From Stenotrophomonas sp. HITSZ_GD (lineage in GTDB: Bacteria; Pseudomonadota; Gammaproteobacteria; Xanthomonadales; Xanthomonadaceae), in contig NZ_JARQXB010000018.1 of the NCBI RefSeq assembly GCF_029543105.1, forward strand, positions 1 through 56,002: DNA of 56,002 nucleotides, written 5' to 3'. Shown here piece after piece: positions 16,603 to 26,988 of this stretch. The translations under genes and the position numbers were made by a program. A model generated the notes under the pieces. It had not been told where the DNA came from. It was given only the letters and a program-made list of their open reading frames with translations, and searched no databases. Position 1 is the stretch's first letter, and each line of letters starts with the position of its first letter.

Positions 16603-17672
16603 AGCGCCCCCTTCGTCGAGGGCAACGCGGTGCCCTCGCGGCGGATCGCCTGGCGCAATGCCCGCGCCAGCGCCTTGAAGCAGCCTTCCACCTTGTGGTG
16701 GTCGTTCTCGCCGTGCACGGTCAGGTGCAGGTTCAAGCCCGCGGCGTCGCACAGCGAGCGGAAGAAGTGCGGCACCAGTTCGGTCGGCATGTCGCCGACG
16801 CGCTCGCGCTTGAATTCGCCGTTGAACACGAAGTAAGGCCGGCCGCTGAAATCCAGCGCGGCGGTGGCCAGCGTCTCGTCCATCGGCAAGGTGAAGCCGT
16901 AACGGCCGATGCCACGCTTGTCGCCCAGCGCCTCGCGCAGGGCCTGGCCCAGGGCCAAGCCGGTGTCCTCGATGGTGTGGTGCTCGTCGATGTGCAGGTC
17001 GCCGTCGGCGCGGATATCCAGCGCGAAGCCACCGTGCTTGCCGATCTGCTCCAGCATGTGGTCGAAGAACGGCAGCCCGGTCGCCGTGTGCGGCTCGGCG
17101 GCGCGGTCCAGGTCCAGTTCGACGCGGATCTTCGTCTCCTTGGTGTTTCGCTGCACCACCGCGCAACGCGGCGCATCGGCCAGCGCGTGCGCGATGCCGG
17201 CCCAGTCCCACTCGCCGCCGAACTGCTCGGTGCGCAGCTGGAAGCCGCGGATACGCAGGTTCTCGGCGAACTGGATGTCGGTCAGGCGGTCGCCGACCAT
17301 GGCCGAGCGGGCCCAGTCGATGTTGCGGTCCTGCAGGTAAGGCAGCATCAGCCCGATGCCGGGCTTGCGGGTGGGCGCGTTGTCCTGCGGCCAGCTGCGG
17401 TCCACCAGCACGTCGCGGAACACGATGCCCTGGCTTTCGAACACCTGCAGCATCAGGTCGTTGGGGCCATCGAAGGCCGCCTGCGGATAGGCCTCGCCGC
17501 CCAGGCCGTCCTGGTTGGTCACGATGACGAACTCGTAGCCGGCGTCGCGCAGCTTGAGCATCGCCGGGATCACCCCGCGCACGAAGCGCAGCTTTTCGTA
17601 GGCGTCGATCTGGAAGTCGGAAGGCTCCTCGATCAAGGTGCCATCGCGGTCCACGAAGAGGATTGGCTTCAT
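16599..17672 (-). CDS. hisB: Bifunctional histidinol-phosphatase / imidazoleglycerol-phosphate dehydratase
   Basis: This 357-residue fusion has an N-terminal HAD phosphatase ([13 protein letters not shown]8 and D10) and a C-terminal dehydratase starting near residue 165. The dehydratase metal-binding histidines show in [14 protein letters not shown] and [12 protein letters not shown]. It carries out the seventh and ninth steps of histidine synthesis. The fused form is typical of enteric bacteria and xanthomonads. It overlaps hisC and hisH by 4 bases each. Confidence 0.96.
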   Translation of the reverse strand: MKPILFVDRDGTLIEEPSDFQIDAYEKLRFVRGVIPAMLKLRDAGYEFVIVTNQDGLGGEAYPQAAFDGPNDLMLQVFESQGIVFRDVLVDRSWPQDNAPTRKPGIGLMLPYLQDRNIDWARSAMVGDRLTDIQFAENLRIRGFQLRTEQFGGEWDWAGIAHALADAPRCAVVQRNTKETKIRVELDLDRAAEPHTATGLPFFDHMLEQIGKHGGFALDIRADGDLHIDEHHTIEDTGLALGQALREALGDKRGIGRYGFTLPMDETLATAALDFSGRPYFVFNGEFKRERVGDMPTELVPHFFRSLCDAAGLNLHLTVHGENDHHKVEGCFKALARALRQAIRREGTALPSTKGAL

Positions 17673-18757
17673 GCGGCTTGCTCCCGGCGCGCGCCCAGCG
17701 CGGCCAATACGCGCGCGTTCTGCTCGGGCGTGCCGATGCTGATACGCAGGGCGTCGCCCAGTTGCGGCGTGGCACGCTGGTCACGCACCACCACGCCGGC
17801 GGCCAGCAGCGCCTGCCAGGCGGCCTCGGCGTCCTCGAAGCGCACCAGCACGAAGTTGCCCTGCGAGGGATACACCCGGCGCACGCCCGCCACCCCGGCC
17901 AGCGCGGCCTGCAAACGATCGCGTTCGCCGCGCACCTGCTGCACGCGCTCGGCGGTGCGCGCCAGCGCCTCGGGCGCCAACGCCGCCAGCGCAAGGTCGG
18001 CACAGGGCTGCGGTACCGGATACGGCGCCTGCAACGCGCGCAGCACCGCGATCAGCGCCGGCGCGGCGATCACGCAGCCGATCCGCGCGGCCGCCAGCGC
18101 ATGCGCCTTGGACAGCGTGCGCAGCACGGCCAGGTTCTCGTGGCGCGACAGCAGGTCCACCGCGGAGGACTGGTCGGAAAACTCGATGTACGCCTCGTCG
18201 ACCACCACCAGCGCCTGCCCCGCCAGCGCGCGCGCGGTGCGTTCGATATCCGCCCGCACGATGCCGGAGCCGGCCGGGTTGGAGGGCGAGCACAGGAACA
18301 CCAGCCGCGCGCCGGAGGCCTGCGCGGTCTCGATGATGGCGTCGATATCGGCCTGCAGCCCATCGGCGCCATCGCGCAGCGGCACCTCGCGCAGCGGCGC
18401 ATCCTGCAGGCGCGCGCTCACCGCGTACATGCCGAACACCGGCGGCGTCACCACCACCGCGTCGCGGCCCGGGCGGCACAGCGCGCGCACCAGCAGGTCG
18501 ATGGCCTCGTCGCTGCCGCGGCCGATCAGCAACTGCTCCGGCGCGCAGCCATACAAGGCGGCCAGCGCCTCGCGCAGCGGTTGCGGCTGCGGGGCGGGAT
18601 AGCGCCGGCAATTCGCCGTCGGGTCGGCCGGGTTGGCCCACGGCGACTCGTTGGCGTTGAGCCACACCTCGCCCTGCACCTTGGCGCTGCGCGCGGACGA
18701 ATAGCCCGCGAAGCCGCGCAGGTCCGGACGCACCAGTTCCAGCACGGACGCGCTCAT
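17669..18757 (-). CDS. hisC: Histidinol-phosphate aminotransferase
   Basis: This 362-residue class I/II PLP enzyme transfers an amino group from glutamate to imidazole acetol phosphate. The PLP lysine is K217 in [16 protein letters not shown], and the Asn/Asp/Tyr cofactor contacts appear in CSPSNPAGS and [11 protein letters not shown]. The start at 18757 overlaps the hisD stop (ATGA); the longer open frame upstream runs inside hisD and is not coding. Confidence 0.95.
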   Translation of the reverse strand: MSASVLELVRPDLRGFAGYSSARSAKVQGEVWLNANESPWANPADPTANCRRYPAPQPQPLREALAALYGCAPEQLLIGRGSDEAIDLLVRALCRPGRDAVVVTPPVFGMYAVSARLQDAPLREVPLRDGADGLQADIDAIIETAQASGARLVFLCSPSNPAGSGIVRADIERTARALAGQALVVVDEAYIEFSDQSSAVDLLSRHENLAVLRTLSKAHALAAARIGCVIAAPALIAVLRALQAPYPVPQPCADLALAALAPEALARTAERVQQVRGERDRLQAALAGVAGVRRVYPSQGNFVLVRFEDAEAAWQALLAAGVVVRDQRATPQLGDALRISIGTPEQNARVLAALGARREQAA

Positions 18758-20079
18758 ACCGCTTGCTCCATGCGCAGGGCCACCGCGTTGGCATGCGCGT
18801 CCAAACCCTCGGCGCGCGCCAGGCGCAGCGCGCAATCGCCGATGGCGGCGATGCCGGCGCGGCTGGCGCTCTGCACGCTGACGAAATTCTGGAAGCTCGC
18901 CACGCTCACGCCGCTATAGGCACGCGCCGCGCCGCTGGTGGGCAGCACGTGGTTGGTGCCGCTGCAGTAATCGCCCAGCGCTTCGGGGGTGTAGTCGCCC
19001 AGGAACACCGAGCCGGCCGCTTCCACGCGCGCCAGCCAGGGCCGCGGCTCGCGCAGCGCCAGGATGAGGTGCTCCGGCGCGTAGCGGTTGCTGATGTCGA
19101 AGGCCTCCTCCAGCGAAGGCACGCGGATCAGGCGTGACTGCGCCAGCGCGCGCGCGGCGATGTCGGCGCGCGAGAGCTGCGCCAGCTGGGTGGCCAGTTC
19201 GGCCTGCACGCGCGCGATCAGTTCGGCGCTGTCGGACAACAGCAGCACCTGCGAATCCGGACCGTGTTCGGCCTGCGAGAGCAGGTCGGCGGCCACGAAC
19301 GCGGGGTTGGCGCCGGCATCGGCGATCACCAGCACTTCGGAGGGACCGGCGGGCATGTCGATCGCCGCGGCGCCGGATTGCGCGACCTGCTGCTTGGCCT
19401 CGGTGACGAAGCCGTTGCCCGGCCCGAACAGCTTGTCGCACTTGGGCACGCTGGCGCTGCCGAAGGCCATCGCGGCGATTGCCTGCGCGCCGCCGAGCTT
19501 GAACACCCGGCCCACGCCGGTCAGGCGCGCGGCCACCAGCACCGCCGGGTCCGCGGTGCCGTCGGCACGCGGCGGCGTGCACAGCACGACCTCGCGGCAG
19601 CCGGCCAGGCGCGCCGGCACGCCGAGCATCAGCGCAGTGGACGGCAGCGGCGCCGAGCCCGCCGGCACGTACAGGCCCACGCGGCCGATCGGCCGCACCA
19701 CCTTCTCGCACACCACCCCCGGCGCGGTTTCCACCGCGTAGTCGGCGCTCATGCCGGCGCGGTGGAACAGCTCGATGCGCTGCGCGGCCTCGACCATCGC
19801 CTGGCGCAGCGCCGGGTCGATGGCGGCCTCGGCGGCGGCGAATTCTTCGGCGCCCACTTCCAGCGCCTCCAGTTCGACCTTGTCGAAGCGCGCGGTGATC
19901 TCGCGCAGTGCCGCGTCGCCGCGCGTGCGCACGTCCTCGATCAGCGCGGCGACGGCGGCGCGGGTCTGCGTGGCCACCACCTGCACCGGGCGCGTCAGCG
20001 CCTGCGTGCGTGCTTCGGCGTCGAGCTGCGCCCACGCCAGCACGCGGGCGATGTCCTGCTTGTCGGTCTGCGCGTTCAT
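18754..20079 (-). CDS. hisD: Histidinol dehydrogenase
   Basis: This 441-residue zinc enzyme oxidises histidinol to histidine with two NAD+. Visible family motifs are [16 protein letters not shown], the [15 protein letters not shown] loop, [10 protein letters not shown] (zinc ligands) and [10 protein letters not shown], and [17 protein letters not shown] near the C terminus. It overlaps hisG and hisC by 4 bases each, in keeping with tight translational coupling. Confidence 0.96.
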   Translation of the reverse strand: MNAQTDKQDIARVLAWAQLDAEARTQALTRPVQVVATQTRAAVAALIEDVRTRGDAALREITARFDKVELEALEVGAEEFAAAEAAIDPALRQAMVEAAQRIELFHRAGMSADYAVETAPGVVCEKVVRPIGRVGLYVPAGSAPLPSTALMLGVPARLAGCREVVLCTPPRADGTADPAVLVAARLTGVGRVFKLGGAQAIAAMAFGSASVPKCDKLFGPGNGFVTEAKQQVAQSGAAAIDMPAGPSEVLVIADAGANPAFVAADLLSQAEHGPDSQVLLLSDSAELIARVQAELATQLAQLSRADIAARALAQSRLIRVPSLEEAFDISNRYAPEHLILALREPRPWLARVEAAGSVFLGDYTPEALGDYCSGTNHVLPTSGAARAYSGVSVASFQNFVSVQSASRAGIAAIGDCALRLARAEGLDAHANAVALRMEQAV

Positions 20080-20993
20080 GCCAGCGAGCGCTCCACGGTC
20101 AACACGGTCAGCCCCTGCGCGCCGGCGCGCTCGAGTTCCTCCAGCCGCTGCCAGGTCACCGCGCCGTGGCACATGGTCTGCAGGCGCAGCGCGCCGCTGC
20201 CGTCGTCGGGCAGGCGCTCGATCGGGTCGGCGTCGGGCAGCAGGCGGCGCAGCGCATCGACCTGCTGTTCGCCGGCGGCGCGGAACATCAGCAGCTTGCT
20301 GTCGCGCTGGTGCAGCACGCCGTCCACGCGCTTGAGCAGCATCGCCAGCAGGCCGGCGCGCATGTCGTTGGGGTCGCGGGTCGCGCCGGCCAGCACGGCC
20401 TCGCTCTCCAGCAATGTCTCCACCGGCTTGAGCTGGTTGGCGGCCAGCGTGGCGCCGCTGGAGACCAGGTCGCAGATCAGGTCGGCGGTGCCCAGGCGCG
20501 GGGCGATTTCCACCGAGCCGGACAGCTCCACCACCTGGGCGTCCACGCCCTGGCGCGCGAGCCAGTCGGCCAGGATCGCCGGGTAGCTGGTGGCGATGCG
20601 CAGGCCGGCCAGCTGGGAGACGCCGCGCCATTCCCACTCCTCCGGCACCGCCAGCATCAGCCGGCACTGGCCGAAGTTGAGCCCGCGCAGCGCCTGGTAG
20701 GCATCGGGCAGACCGTTGCGGCGGCGTTCGGCGGCCTGCTCGTCCAGCTCGTTGCGGCCGACGATGCCCAGGTCGCACACGCCATCGGCGATCAGCCCGG
20801 GGATGTCGTCGTCACGCACCAGCAGCAGGTCCACCGGCAGCGATTCGCCGTAGCAGAACAGCTTGTCGCGGCTCTGCCGCCAGCTCAGGCCGCAGGCGGC
20901 GAGCAGGCTGCGCGCGGGTTCGGCCAGGCGGCCGCTTTTCTGGATGGCGATTCGCAGCCGGTCACGTGCCGGGCTCGCCTGGGAAGCACTCAT
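20076..20993 (-). CDS. hisG: ATP phosphoribosyltransferase (long form)
   Basis: This 305-residue enzyme makes the committed first step of histidine synthesis. Its length and C-terminal domain (about residues 225-305) indicate the long HisG form, which carries its own ACT-like regulatory domain and needs no HisZ; none is seen. [12 protein letters not shown] is the conserved N terminus, and [20 protein letters not shown] contains the PRPP-binding loop. It lies 10 bases after the yerC stop. Confidence 0.95.
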   Translation of the reverse strand: MSASQASPARDRLRIAIQKSGRLAEPARSLLAACGLSWRQSRDKLFCYGESLPVDLLLVRDDDIPGLIADGVCDLGIVGRNELDEQAAERRRNGLPDAYQALRGLNFGQCRLMLAVPEEWEWRGVSQLAGLRIATSYPAILADWLARQGVDAQVVELSGSVEIAPRLGTADLICDLVSSGATLAANQLKPVETLLESEAVLAGATRDPNDMRAGLLAMLLKRVDGVLHQRDSKLLMFRAAGEQQVDALRRLLPDADPIERLPDDGSGALRLQTMCHGAVTWQRLEELERAGAQGLTVLTVERSLA

Positions 20994-21003
20994 TGCGGGT
21001 ATC

Positions 21004-21330
21004 TCAGTGGGATTCGAGGGTTTCGGCGCGTTGCGCCCGCAGCGCGGCGGCATAGCCGCCCGCGCCGTATTCCAGCGTCCGCGCGACGCGACCGATGGTG
21101 GTCACGCTGACCTGGGTCAGGTCATGGATTTCGCGGTACGGCACGCCCTTGAGCAGCAGCGGCACCACGCGCCAGCGGTCGGACAGCGCTTCCAGCTCGG
21201 CCGGCGTGCACAGGTCGCGCAGGAAGGCGAGCACGTCCTCGGGGGCGTCCAGGCGCGAAAGCGCGTAGGCCAAGGCATGCAGGGAGGCTTGGGCGTCCTG
21301 GGAATCAGCGGTGGCGGGGCGTTGTTTCAT
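21004..21330 (-). CDS. YerC/TrpR-family repressor heading the his operon
   Basis: This 108-residue protein has the TrpR-like helix-turn-helix: [20 protein letters not shown] followed by [20 protein letters not shown]. The motif lies at about residues 48-85. TrpR-like YerC/YecD proteins are commonly the first gene of his operons in xanthomonads and relatives, where a role in controlling his transcription has been proposed. The ATG at 21330 lies three bases from a 30-bp palindrome that resembles a trp operator, which suggests autoregulation. hisG follows after 10 bases, so yerC is co-transcribed with all his genes here. Confidence 0.88.
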   Translation of the reverse strand: MKQRPATADSQDAQASLHALAYALSRLDAPEDVLAFLRDLCTPAELEALSDRWRVVPLLLKGVPYREIHDLTQVSVTTIGRVARTLEYGAGGYAAALRAQRAETLESH

Positions 21331-21333
21331 TGA

Positions 21334-21363
21334 ATTAATGTAATAGCGCGTTAGTACATTAAT
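21334..21363. promoter_or_regulatory. Palindromic operator over the yerC-his promoter
   Basis: The arms ATTAATGTAATA and TAGTACATTAAT form an inverted repeat with 13 of 15 pairs matching, centred between 21348 and 21349. On the minus strand its core reads GTACTAACGCGCTATTAC, matching the symmetric trp operator form GTACTAGTTAACTAGTAC at 12 of 18 positions, all toward the ends. A -10-like TACATT inside it ends exactly six bases before the ATG, so a bound repressor would cover the promoter. Confidence 0.7.
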
Positions 21364-21447
21364 ACAAGACGGGGCCGCGAGCAACCTGCGTGTGGCACTG
21401 CCGGGCCCCGTGGGATCGCCGCCGTTCATGCCCACAGGGCCGAAATG

Positions 21448-21497
21448 CCGACGGCCCCGACGCCTCTCCGCGATGGCGGGGGCGACGGGGCCGTCGG
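21448..21497 (-). terminator. Large hairpin 3' of hisS
   Basis: A perfect 12-bp stem (CCGACGGCCCCG at 21448-21459 with its complement at 21486-21497) lies 27 bases past the hisS stop. On the minus strand only a short ATTTC follows it, so it is a weak terminator or an mRNA-stabilising end. Confidence 0.5.
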
Positions 21498-21523
21498 GCA
21501 AAGCCTACCCAGCGCGGGCGGGA

Positions 21524-22927
21524 TCACATGACCTTGGCCTGCTCCAGCTCCACGCGCAGGGTGTCGCCGAGTTCCTCGCGCGCCACGTCGAACTGCTGCT
21601 CGCGCACCAGGTCCTTCACCGCCACCACGCCGCGCGCGCGCTCCTCCTCGCCCGCCAGCACGACGAACCGGATGCCCGCCTTGGAGGCGTACTGGAACTG
21701 CTTGCCGATCTTCTTCGGCTCCATCTGCACTTCGGTGTTGATGCCGGCCGCGCGCAGGCGCCGGGCGATGTCCAGCGAATCGTCCAGCTGCTGCTCGTCC
21801 ATCAGCGCCACCAGCGCCTGCACGCTGCTGGCCTCGATGCCGGCGATCAGCCCGGCCTCGCGCAACTGCCAGAACAGGCGGGTCAGGCCGATGGAGATGC
21901 CCACGCCGGGCAGCCTGGACTTGGTGTAGTGGCTGGCCAGGTTCTCGTAGCGGCCGCCCGAGCAGATCGAGCCGATCTGCGGGTGGTCCTTGAGCAGGGT
22001 CTCGTAGACGGTGCCGGTGTAGTAGTCCAGGCCGCGGGCGATGGAGAAGTTGAGGCAGTAGGCGCTTTCCGGCACGCCCAGCGCCTTGACCAGCGAGAGC
22101 ACGTCGCGCAGTTCGGCCACGCCCTGCGCCAGCGCCGAATCGGCGGACGTGGCCAGCGCCGCCAGCCCCTCGATCCTGGCCAGCGCGTCGGCATGGCTGG
22201 CCGAGCGGTAGGACACGAAGCCCAGGATCTTCTCCACCTCGGCGGCCGGGATCCCGAATTCCGCCCCGGTGAGCGTTTCGCGCACGTAATCCGCGCCGCG
22301 CTTGTCGAGCTTGTCCACCTCGCGCAGCACGGCCAGCTGGCGCTCGCCCTCGGCCACGCCCAGGCTTTCGAAGAAACCGCGCATCAGCTTGCGGTTGTTG
22401 AGCTGGATGGCGAACTCGCCGATCTGCAGCTCCGAGAACACCGCGTGGATCACCGCCAGCACCTCGGCGTCGTAGCGGATGCTCAGTGCGTCCTTGCCGA
22501 TCACGTCGATGTCGCACTGGTAGAACTCGCGGAAACGGCCGCGCTGGGCGCGCTCGCCGCGGTACACGCGCTGCATCTGGTAGCGGCGGAACGGAAAGGC
22601 CAGCTCGTGCTCGTGCTCGGCGACGTAGCGCGCCAGCGGCACGGTGAGGTCGAAGCGCAGCGCCAGTTCGGGCAGCCCACCCTCGCCGCTTTCGTCGGCC
22701 TTGGCATTGGCCAGCGCGCCGGTGGACTGCACGAAGTACACCTGGCGCTCGGTCTCGCCGCCGGACTTGGTCAGCAGCACGTCCGACAGCTCGAACACCG
22801 GCGTTTCCACCGGCAGGAACCCGAACCGCTCGTAGTTGCGGCGGATGACGTCCAGCATGCGCTGGAACGCGATCTGCTCGCGCGGCAGCAGTTCCATGAT
22901 GCCGGGCGGCGTACGGGGCTTGATCAC
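21524..22927 (-). CDS. hisS: Histidyl-tRNA synthetase
   Basis: This 467-residue class II aminoacyl-tRNA synthetase charges tRNA-His. Motif 1 and 2 regions are visible ([17 protein letters not shown] and [16 protein letters not shown]), as are the histidine-specific GGRYENLA and [13 protein letters not shown]. The anticodon-binding domain fills the last roughly 100 residues. The start is GTG at 22927 ([14 protein letters not shown] follows), with an AGGAG ribosome-binding site 8 bases upstream. It lies next to the his operon on the same strand but behind its own hairpin. Confidence 0.95.
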   Translation of the reverse strand: MIKPRTPPGIMELLPREQIAFQRMLDVIRRNYERFGFLPVETPVFELSDVLLTKSGGETERQVYFVQSTGALANAKADESGEGGLPELALRFDLTVPLARYVAEHEHELAFPFRRYQMQRVYRGERAQRGRFREFYQCDIDVIGKDALSIRYDAEVLAVIHAVFSELQIGEFAIQLNNRKLMRGFFESLGVAEGERQLAVLREVDKLDKRGADYVRETLTGAEFGIPAAEVEKILGFVSYRSASHADALARIEGLAALATSADSALAQGVAELRDVLSLVKALGVPESAYCLNFSIARGLDYYTGTVYETLLKDHPQIGSICSGGRYENLASHYTKSRLPGVGISIGLTRLFWQLREAGLIAGIEASSVQALVALMDEQQLDDSLDIARRLRAAGINTEVQMEPKKIGKQFQYASKAGIRFVVLAGEEERARGVVAVKDLVREQQFDVAREELGDTLRVELEQAKVM

Positions 22928-23008
22928 TGGTGGAACTCCTGCGACGACGATGAGGGGGAACAAGAACGCACAATTCTACCGGCAGGCGGCCGCGCGTACC
23001 GCATGGCG

Positions 23009-23014
23009 TATGAT
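23009..23014 (+). promoter_or_regulatory. -10 hexamer of the FNR-type regulator gene
   Basis: TATGAT at 23009-23014 matches the -10 consensus at five of six positions and lies 30 bases upstream of the chosen ATG, in the hisS/regulator divergent gap. Confidence 0.45.
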
Positions 23015-23044
23015 GGGCGCCTCGTCCACCGCTTTCCGGTGCCC

Positions 23045-23806
23045 ATGTATCGGCCAGCCCCCGTCAGCCCCACGCCCTGCACGCCGGCCTCCGCCGGAGG
23101 CGGCGATGGTGCCCCGGTTCTGGAATGCGCCCACTGCGGCATACGCGGCCGCGCGGTGTGCTCGGCCCTTACCGGCGAGGAAATGGCCGCGCTCGACGAC
23201 GTTACCCAGCCATTGCGGCTGGCACCAGGCGCCACCCTGGCGCGGGCCGGCGACACCCGCCAGTACGTCTACACCCTCACCGAGGGCGCCTTGCGGCTGG
23301 TACGCACGCTGCCCGACGGCCGCCGCCAGATCACCGGCTTCGTGCTGCCGGGCGACTACGTGGGCCTGACCGAAAGCCTGCGCCATCGCCACGATATCGA
23401 GGCGATCGGCGAAAGCCGCGCCTGCCGCACGCCGCTGGCGGACATGCGGCGCCTGCGCGAACGCTACCCGCAGCTGGAGCGCAAACTCATGCAGCGCACC
23501 AGCATGGAGCTGGCCGCCGCGCAGGATGCCGGCCTGCTGCTGGCGCGCCTGCAGCCCAGCGAGCGGCTGGCGCATTTCCTGCTTCGCCTGGGCGCCCGCG
23601 GCGCGCTGTCCGGCCGCCCGACCGAAGTGGTGATGCTGCCGATGGGTCGTGGCGACATCGCCGACCATCTCGGCCTGACCATGGAAACGGTGAGCCGCAC
23701 CTTCACCAAGCTGCGCCAGCAGTCGCTCATCGCGCTGCCGCAGCTGCACAAGGTGCAGATCCTGGACCTTCCCGGCCTGCAACGCCTGGCCGGCGATATC
23801 GCCTGA
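23045..23806 (+). CDS. FNR-type oxygen-responsive transcriptional regulator
   Basis: This 253-residue Crp/Fnr regulator has cysteines at 28, 31 and 39 (CAHCGIRGRAVC) and 127 (ESRACRTPL), the four-cysteine set expected to ligate an O2-labile [4Fe-4S] cluster. The effector domain runs from about 45 to 165. The C-terminal helix-turn-helix reads GRGDIADHLGLTMETVSRTF, with the E--SR recognition residues of FNR rather than CRP. It probably controls anaerobic or microaerobic genes. An in-frame ATG at 23003 overlaps the -10 hexamer, so ATG 23045 is preferred. It is divergent from hisS and convergent with the L,D-transpeptidase gene. Confidence 0.85.
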   Translation: MYRPAPVSPTPCTPASAGGGDGAPVLECAHCGIRGRAVCSALTGEEMAALDDVTQPLRLAPGATLARAGDTRQYVYTLTEGALRLVRTLPDGRRQITGFVLPGDYVGLTESLRHRHDIEAIGESRACRTPLADMRRLRERYPQLERKLMQRTSMELAAAQDAGLLLARLQPSERLAHFLLRLGARGALSGRPTEVVMLPMGRGDIADHLGLTMETVSRTFTKLRQQSLIALPQLHKVQILDLPGLQRLAGDIA

Positions 23807-23825
23807 GCGGTCGCGCGCGGCCGGC

Positions 23826-24629
23826 TCAGCGCCGGCGGCTGGCGTCGGCGCCGGCCTGCGCCAGCTGGCCGCCGCCGCAATCGGCCATCAGCAGCTGCGA
23901 ACGCTTGAGCCACTGGCTGTCCGGGTAATAGGCGAAGACGAACGAGCCGCCCTGCAGGGTGTCGATCAGCTGGCGCGCGATGGCCGGGCGCACCGCCGGG
24001 CAGCCGAGGCTGCGGCCCAGGCGGCCCTGGCTGTGGATCAGCGCTTCGCTCACGTACGGCGCGCCGTGGATGACGATGGCGCGGTCGCGCGCGTTGTCGT
24101 TGAAGCCCGGTTCCAGCCCCCGCAGGCGCAGCGAATAGCCGTTGTGCCCGGTGTAGGTTTCCTGGGCGGTGAACGCGCCCAGGCTGGACATGTAGCTGCC
24201 ATCGCTGTTGGAGAAGCGCGCGGCGAGGTTGTCGCCGGTGTTGCGGCCATGCGCGACCCATTCCTGGAACAGCAGGCGCTGCCGCGCCAAATCGAACACC
24301 CACAGGCGGCGCTCGGTGGAGGGACGCGAGTAGTCGATGACGCTCAGCACCGCGTCCTCGCCGACCTGCTGGTGGCGACGCGCGCACTGCAGCGCTTCGG
24401 TCGCCAGGCTCAGGACGTGGCGATCGATGGTCGGCGCCTGCTGCGCCAAGGCGTCGATCAGCGCCACGCCCGCCGGCGCGGCGCGGGCGACCGTCGCGGC
24501 GGCGTCGGCGGCGGCCGGTGCCGGCGCGGAAGCGCCCGCACGTGGCACGGGCGCGCCCAGCTTGGCCGTGGCCGCAGAAGCCAGCGCGCACAGCGCCGCG
24601 AGGGTGGTGATTTTCAGCAAAACACGCAT
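23826..24629 (-). CDS. Periplasmic murein L,D-transpeptidase (YkuD_2-type)
   Basis: This 267-residue protein has a signal peptide (LLKITTLAALCALASAATA) and an Ala/Pro-rich linker. The catalytic domain has IVIHGAPYVSE followed, some 16 residues on, by RSLGCPAVRP; the His and Cys are the L,D-transpeptidase catalytic residues. It belongs to the group annotated as murein L,D-transpeptidase catalytic domain proteins, expected to form 3-3 cross-links or attach proteins to peptidoglycan. Only 19 bases separate it from the convergent FNR-type gene. Confidence 0.85.
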   Translation of the reverse strand: MRVLLKITTLAALCALASAATAKLGAPVPRAGASAPAPAAADAAATVARAAPAGVALIDALAQQAPTIDRHVLSLATEALQCARRHQQVGEDAVLSVIDYSRPSTERRLWVFDLARQRLLFQEWVAHGRNTGDNLAARFSNSDGSYMSSLGAFTAQETYTGHNGYSLRLRGLEPGFNDNARDRAIVIHGAPYVSEALIHSQGRLGRSLGCPAVRPAIARQLIDTLQGGSFVFAYYPDSQWLKRSQLLMADCGGGQLAQAGADASRRR

Positions 24630-24753
24630 GGACGAACACCTGTCATCTGAGTGGCAGGAGAAACCGAATCCGTCCAGCCCCCCGACAAACGCCCGATATG
24701 GCCGCGGCACGCGGCGCTTCCAAGGCGTTCGCGCCGCCCCGTTCGGGTGGCGC

Positions 24754-26043
24754 TCAGCCGGCCAGCCAGTGCCGGAGCGCAGCATACTCCGCCGCCAGCG
24801 GCTCGGCCCGTGCCGGCCGGTTCAGCAACGCGGCCAGCGATTCAGGAACCGGCACCGGCGCGCCGATCAGTGGCTCCACCACGCGCTCGAACTTGGCCGG
24901 GTGCGCGGTGGCCGCCACCGCCCAGTCGCCCTGCACGCCTTCGGCGCGCAAGGTCTCCAGCACGTCCACGGCGGTGGCGGTGTGCGGGCAGAACACCTCC
25001 CCGTAGCGGCGATGACGCTGCGTGATGGTGCGGCGGATGGTCGCATCGTCCACCGCCGCCGCGGTGAACGCGTCGCGCAACGCGGCATCGTCGCCGTGGT
25101 ATAGCCAGCGCAGGCGTTCGAAATTGCTGGGCGCGCCCACGTCCATCGCATTGGCCAGGGTGGGCACGCTGGGGGCGGGCCGGAAATCGCCGCCGTCGAA
25201 GTAATCCGCCAGCACCGGGTTGGCGTTGGTCGCCAGCGCGATGCGGCCGAGCGGAATGCCCAGCTGCCGCGCAAGGATCGCCGCCAGCGCGTTGCCCAGG
25301 TTGCCAGTGGGCACCACGAGGTTGAGCGCGCGGCCGGTGGCTGCGTGGTGGCGAAGCGCGGCGTCGGCGTAGTAGCCCATCTGCGGCAGCCATCGCCCCA
25401 GGCTGATGCTGTTGGCCGAACTCAGCGGCACGCGCGCCTGCAACGCTTCGTCGTTGAGCGCGCGCTTCACCATCGCCTGGCAGTCGTCGAACGTGCCGGC
25501 CACGCGCAGCGCGTGGATGTTGTCGCCGAAACAGCCCAACTGGTGCGCCTGCCGCGGCGACACGCGGCCATCGGGATACAGCACCACCACCCGCACGCCC
25601 GGCTGCCGGTGGAACGCGGCGGCCACCGCCGCGCCGGTATCGCCGGAGGTGGCGACGAGGATCGTCACCTCGCGCCCATCGGCGCGCGGCAGCCGGCGCA
25701 GGCACGCGGCAAGGAAGCGCGCGCCGAAATCCTTGAAGGCGGCGGTGGGGCCATGGAACAGCTCCAGCACGTAGTCACCCGGCGTGGCGAGCGCGCGCAG
25801 CGGCGCGGGAAACGCATAGGCCTCGGCGCAGATATCCGGCAGCACGTAGGCCAGCGGGTCGCCGTCGAAGAACGGCTGCAACAACGCGGCGGTGCTGGCG
25901 GCCAGGTCGGTGCCGGGCACCAGATCGCGCGGCGCCGGAAGCGCCTGCGGCACGTAGAGGCCGCCGTCGGGCGCCAGGCCGGCGGCGAGCGCCTGGCTGA
26001 GGGTGGCCGGCGGCGCGGCGCCGCGGGTGGATACGTAGTTCAT
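24754..26043 (-). CDS. thrC: Threonine synthase
   Basis: This 429-residue PLP enzyme converts O-phosphohomoserine to threonine. The PLP lysine is K104 in GPTAAFKDFGARF, and VATSGDTGAAVA and VPTGNLGNALA bind phosphate and cofactor. It is the last gene of the thrABC operon, with a ribosome-binding site (GAGAAGGA) in the 21-base gap after thrB. Its length fits the long, E. coli-like class of threonine synthase. Confidence 0.95.
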   Translation of the reverse strand: MNYVSTRGAAPPATLSQALAAGLAPDGGLYVPQALPAPRDLVPGTDLAASTAALLQPFFDGDPLAYVLPDICAEAYAFPAPLRALATPGDYVLELFHGPTAAFKDFGARFLAACLRRLPRADGREVTILVATSGDTGAAVAAAFHRQPGVRVVVLYPDGRVSPRQAHQLGCFGDNIHALRVAGTFDDCQAMVKRALNDEALQARVPLSSANSISLGRWLPQMGYYADAALRHHAATGRALNLVVPTGNLGNALAAILARQLGIPLGRIALATNANPVLADYFDGGDFRPAPSVPTLANAMDVGAPSNFERLRWLYHGDDAALRDAFTAAAVDDATIRRTITQRHRRYGEVFCPHTATAVDVLETLRAEGVQGDWAVAATAHPAKFERVVEPLIGAPVPVPESLAALLNRPARAEPLAAEYAALRHWLAG

Positions 26044-26064
26044 CGAAGCTCCGTGGGAGAAGGA

Positions 26065-26988
26065 TCAATCGAGCAGGTGCGCGCCCGGGCACGCCAGCGG
26101 CGAGACCCAGGCCTGGCTGTCGAAGCCGGCGGCGGCGAAGGCTGCCTGCACCGACGGCGCGGCGGCCTCGGCGGCGGCGCGGGTCTCGTACCAGGCGAAC
26201 ACGCTGGGCCCGGCGCCGGAGATGCTCGCGCCCATCGCGCCGTGCGCGAGCGCGGCCCGCTTGGCGGGCTCGAAGCCGGCGATCAACGGCGCCCGACGCG
26301 GCTCTACCAGGACGTCGCGCAGGCCGGCGCGCACCAGTTCGGCATCGCCGGCATGGCAGCCGGCCAGCACCAGGGCCAGGTTCGCGCTCTGTTCGACGAA
26401 CTCGCCCAGCCGGTAGTCGCCCTGCAACGCGGCGCGCGCGCGGCGCGTTTCCAGCACCGCGTCCGGATGCACCAGCAGGCTGTGCCAGGCATCGTGCACG
26501 GGAATGCGTACCAAGCGGTCGGCGGTGGCGAGCACCAGCCCGCCCAGCAGCATCGGGCCGAGGTTGTCGCCGTGGCGGCCGCCGCTGGCGACCGCTTCGC
26601 CGGCCAGCGCGAACGGATACAGCGCCTGCGGCGACAACGGCGCATCGAGCAGCGCATTGGCCGCCACCAGCGCGGCCACGCACGAGGCCGCCGAGCCGCC
26701 CATGCCCGAGCCCAGCGCGATGCCCTTGTCGATCTCCACCTCGAAGCCGAACGGCAGCGCCAGCGCCTGCCGCAGCGCGATCAGCGCCACGCCGGCGGTG
26801 TTGTCCTCGGCGGCGAGCGGCAGTGCCACCGCCGCGCCGCGGATCGCGGCGATGCGTACCGTGGGCGCGTCGATGCGCCGCACCGTCACCGTGTCGCCGA
26901 CGCCGGCGATGACATGGCCCAGGAGGTCGAAGCCCACCGCCACGTTGCCGACCGAGGCCGGTGAAAAAGCCGTTGCCTGGACCCTCAC
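26065..26988 (-). CDS. thrB: Homoserine kinase
   Basis: This 307-residue GHMP kinase phosphorylates homoserine. The ATP-binding motif [10 protein letters not shown] lies at 93-102, preceded by the typical N terminus [17 protein letters not shown]. The start is GTG at 26988, overlapping the thrA stop by 4 bases (GTGA), so its translation should be coupled to thrA. No ATG closer to the conserved N terminus exists. Confidence 0.94.
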   Translation of the reverse strand: MRVQATAFSPASVGNVAVGFDLLGHVIAGVGDTVTVRRIDAPTVRIAAIRGAAVALPLAAEDNTAGVALIALRQALALPFGFEVEIDKGIALGSGMGGSAASCVAALVAANALLDAPLSPQALYPFALAGEAVASGGRHGDNLGPMLLGGLVLATADRLVRIPVHDAWHSLLVHPDAVLETRRARAALQGDYRLGEFVEQSANLALVLAGCHAGDAELVRAGLRDVLVEPRRAPLIAGFEPAKRAALAHGAMGASISGAGPSVFAWYETRAAAEAAAPSVQAAFAAAGFDSQAWVSPLACPGAHLLD

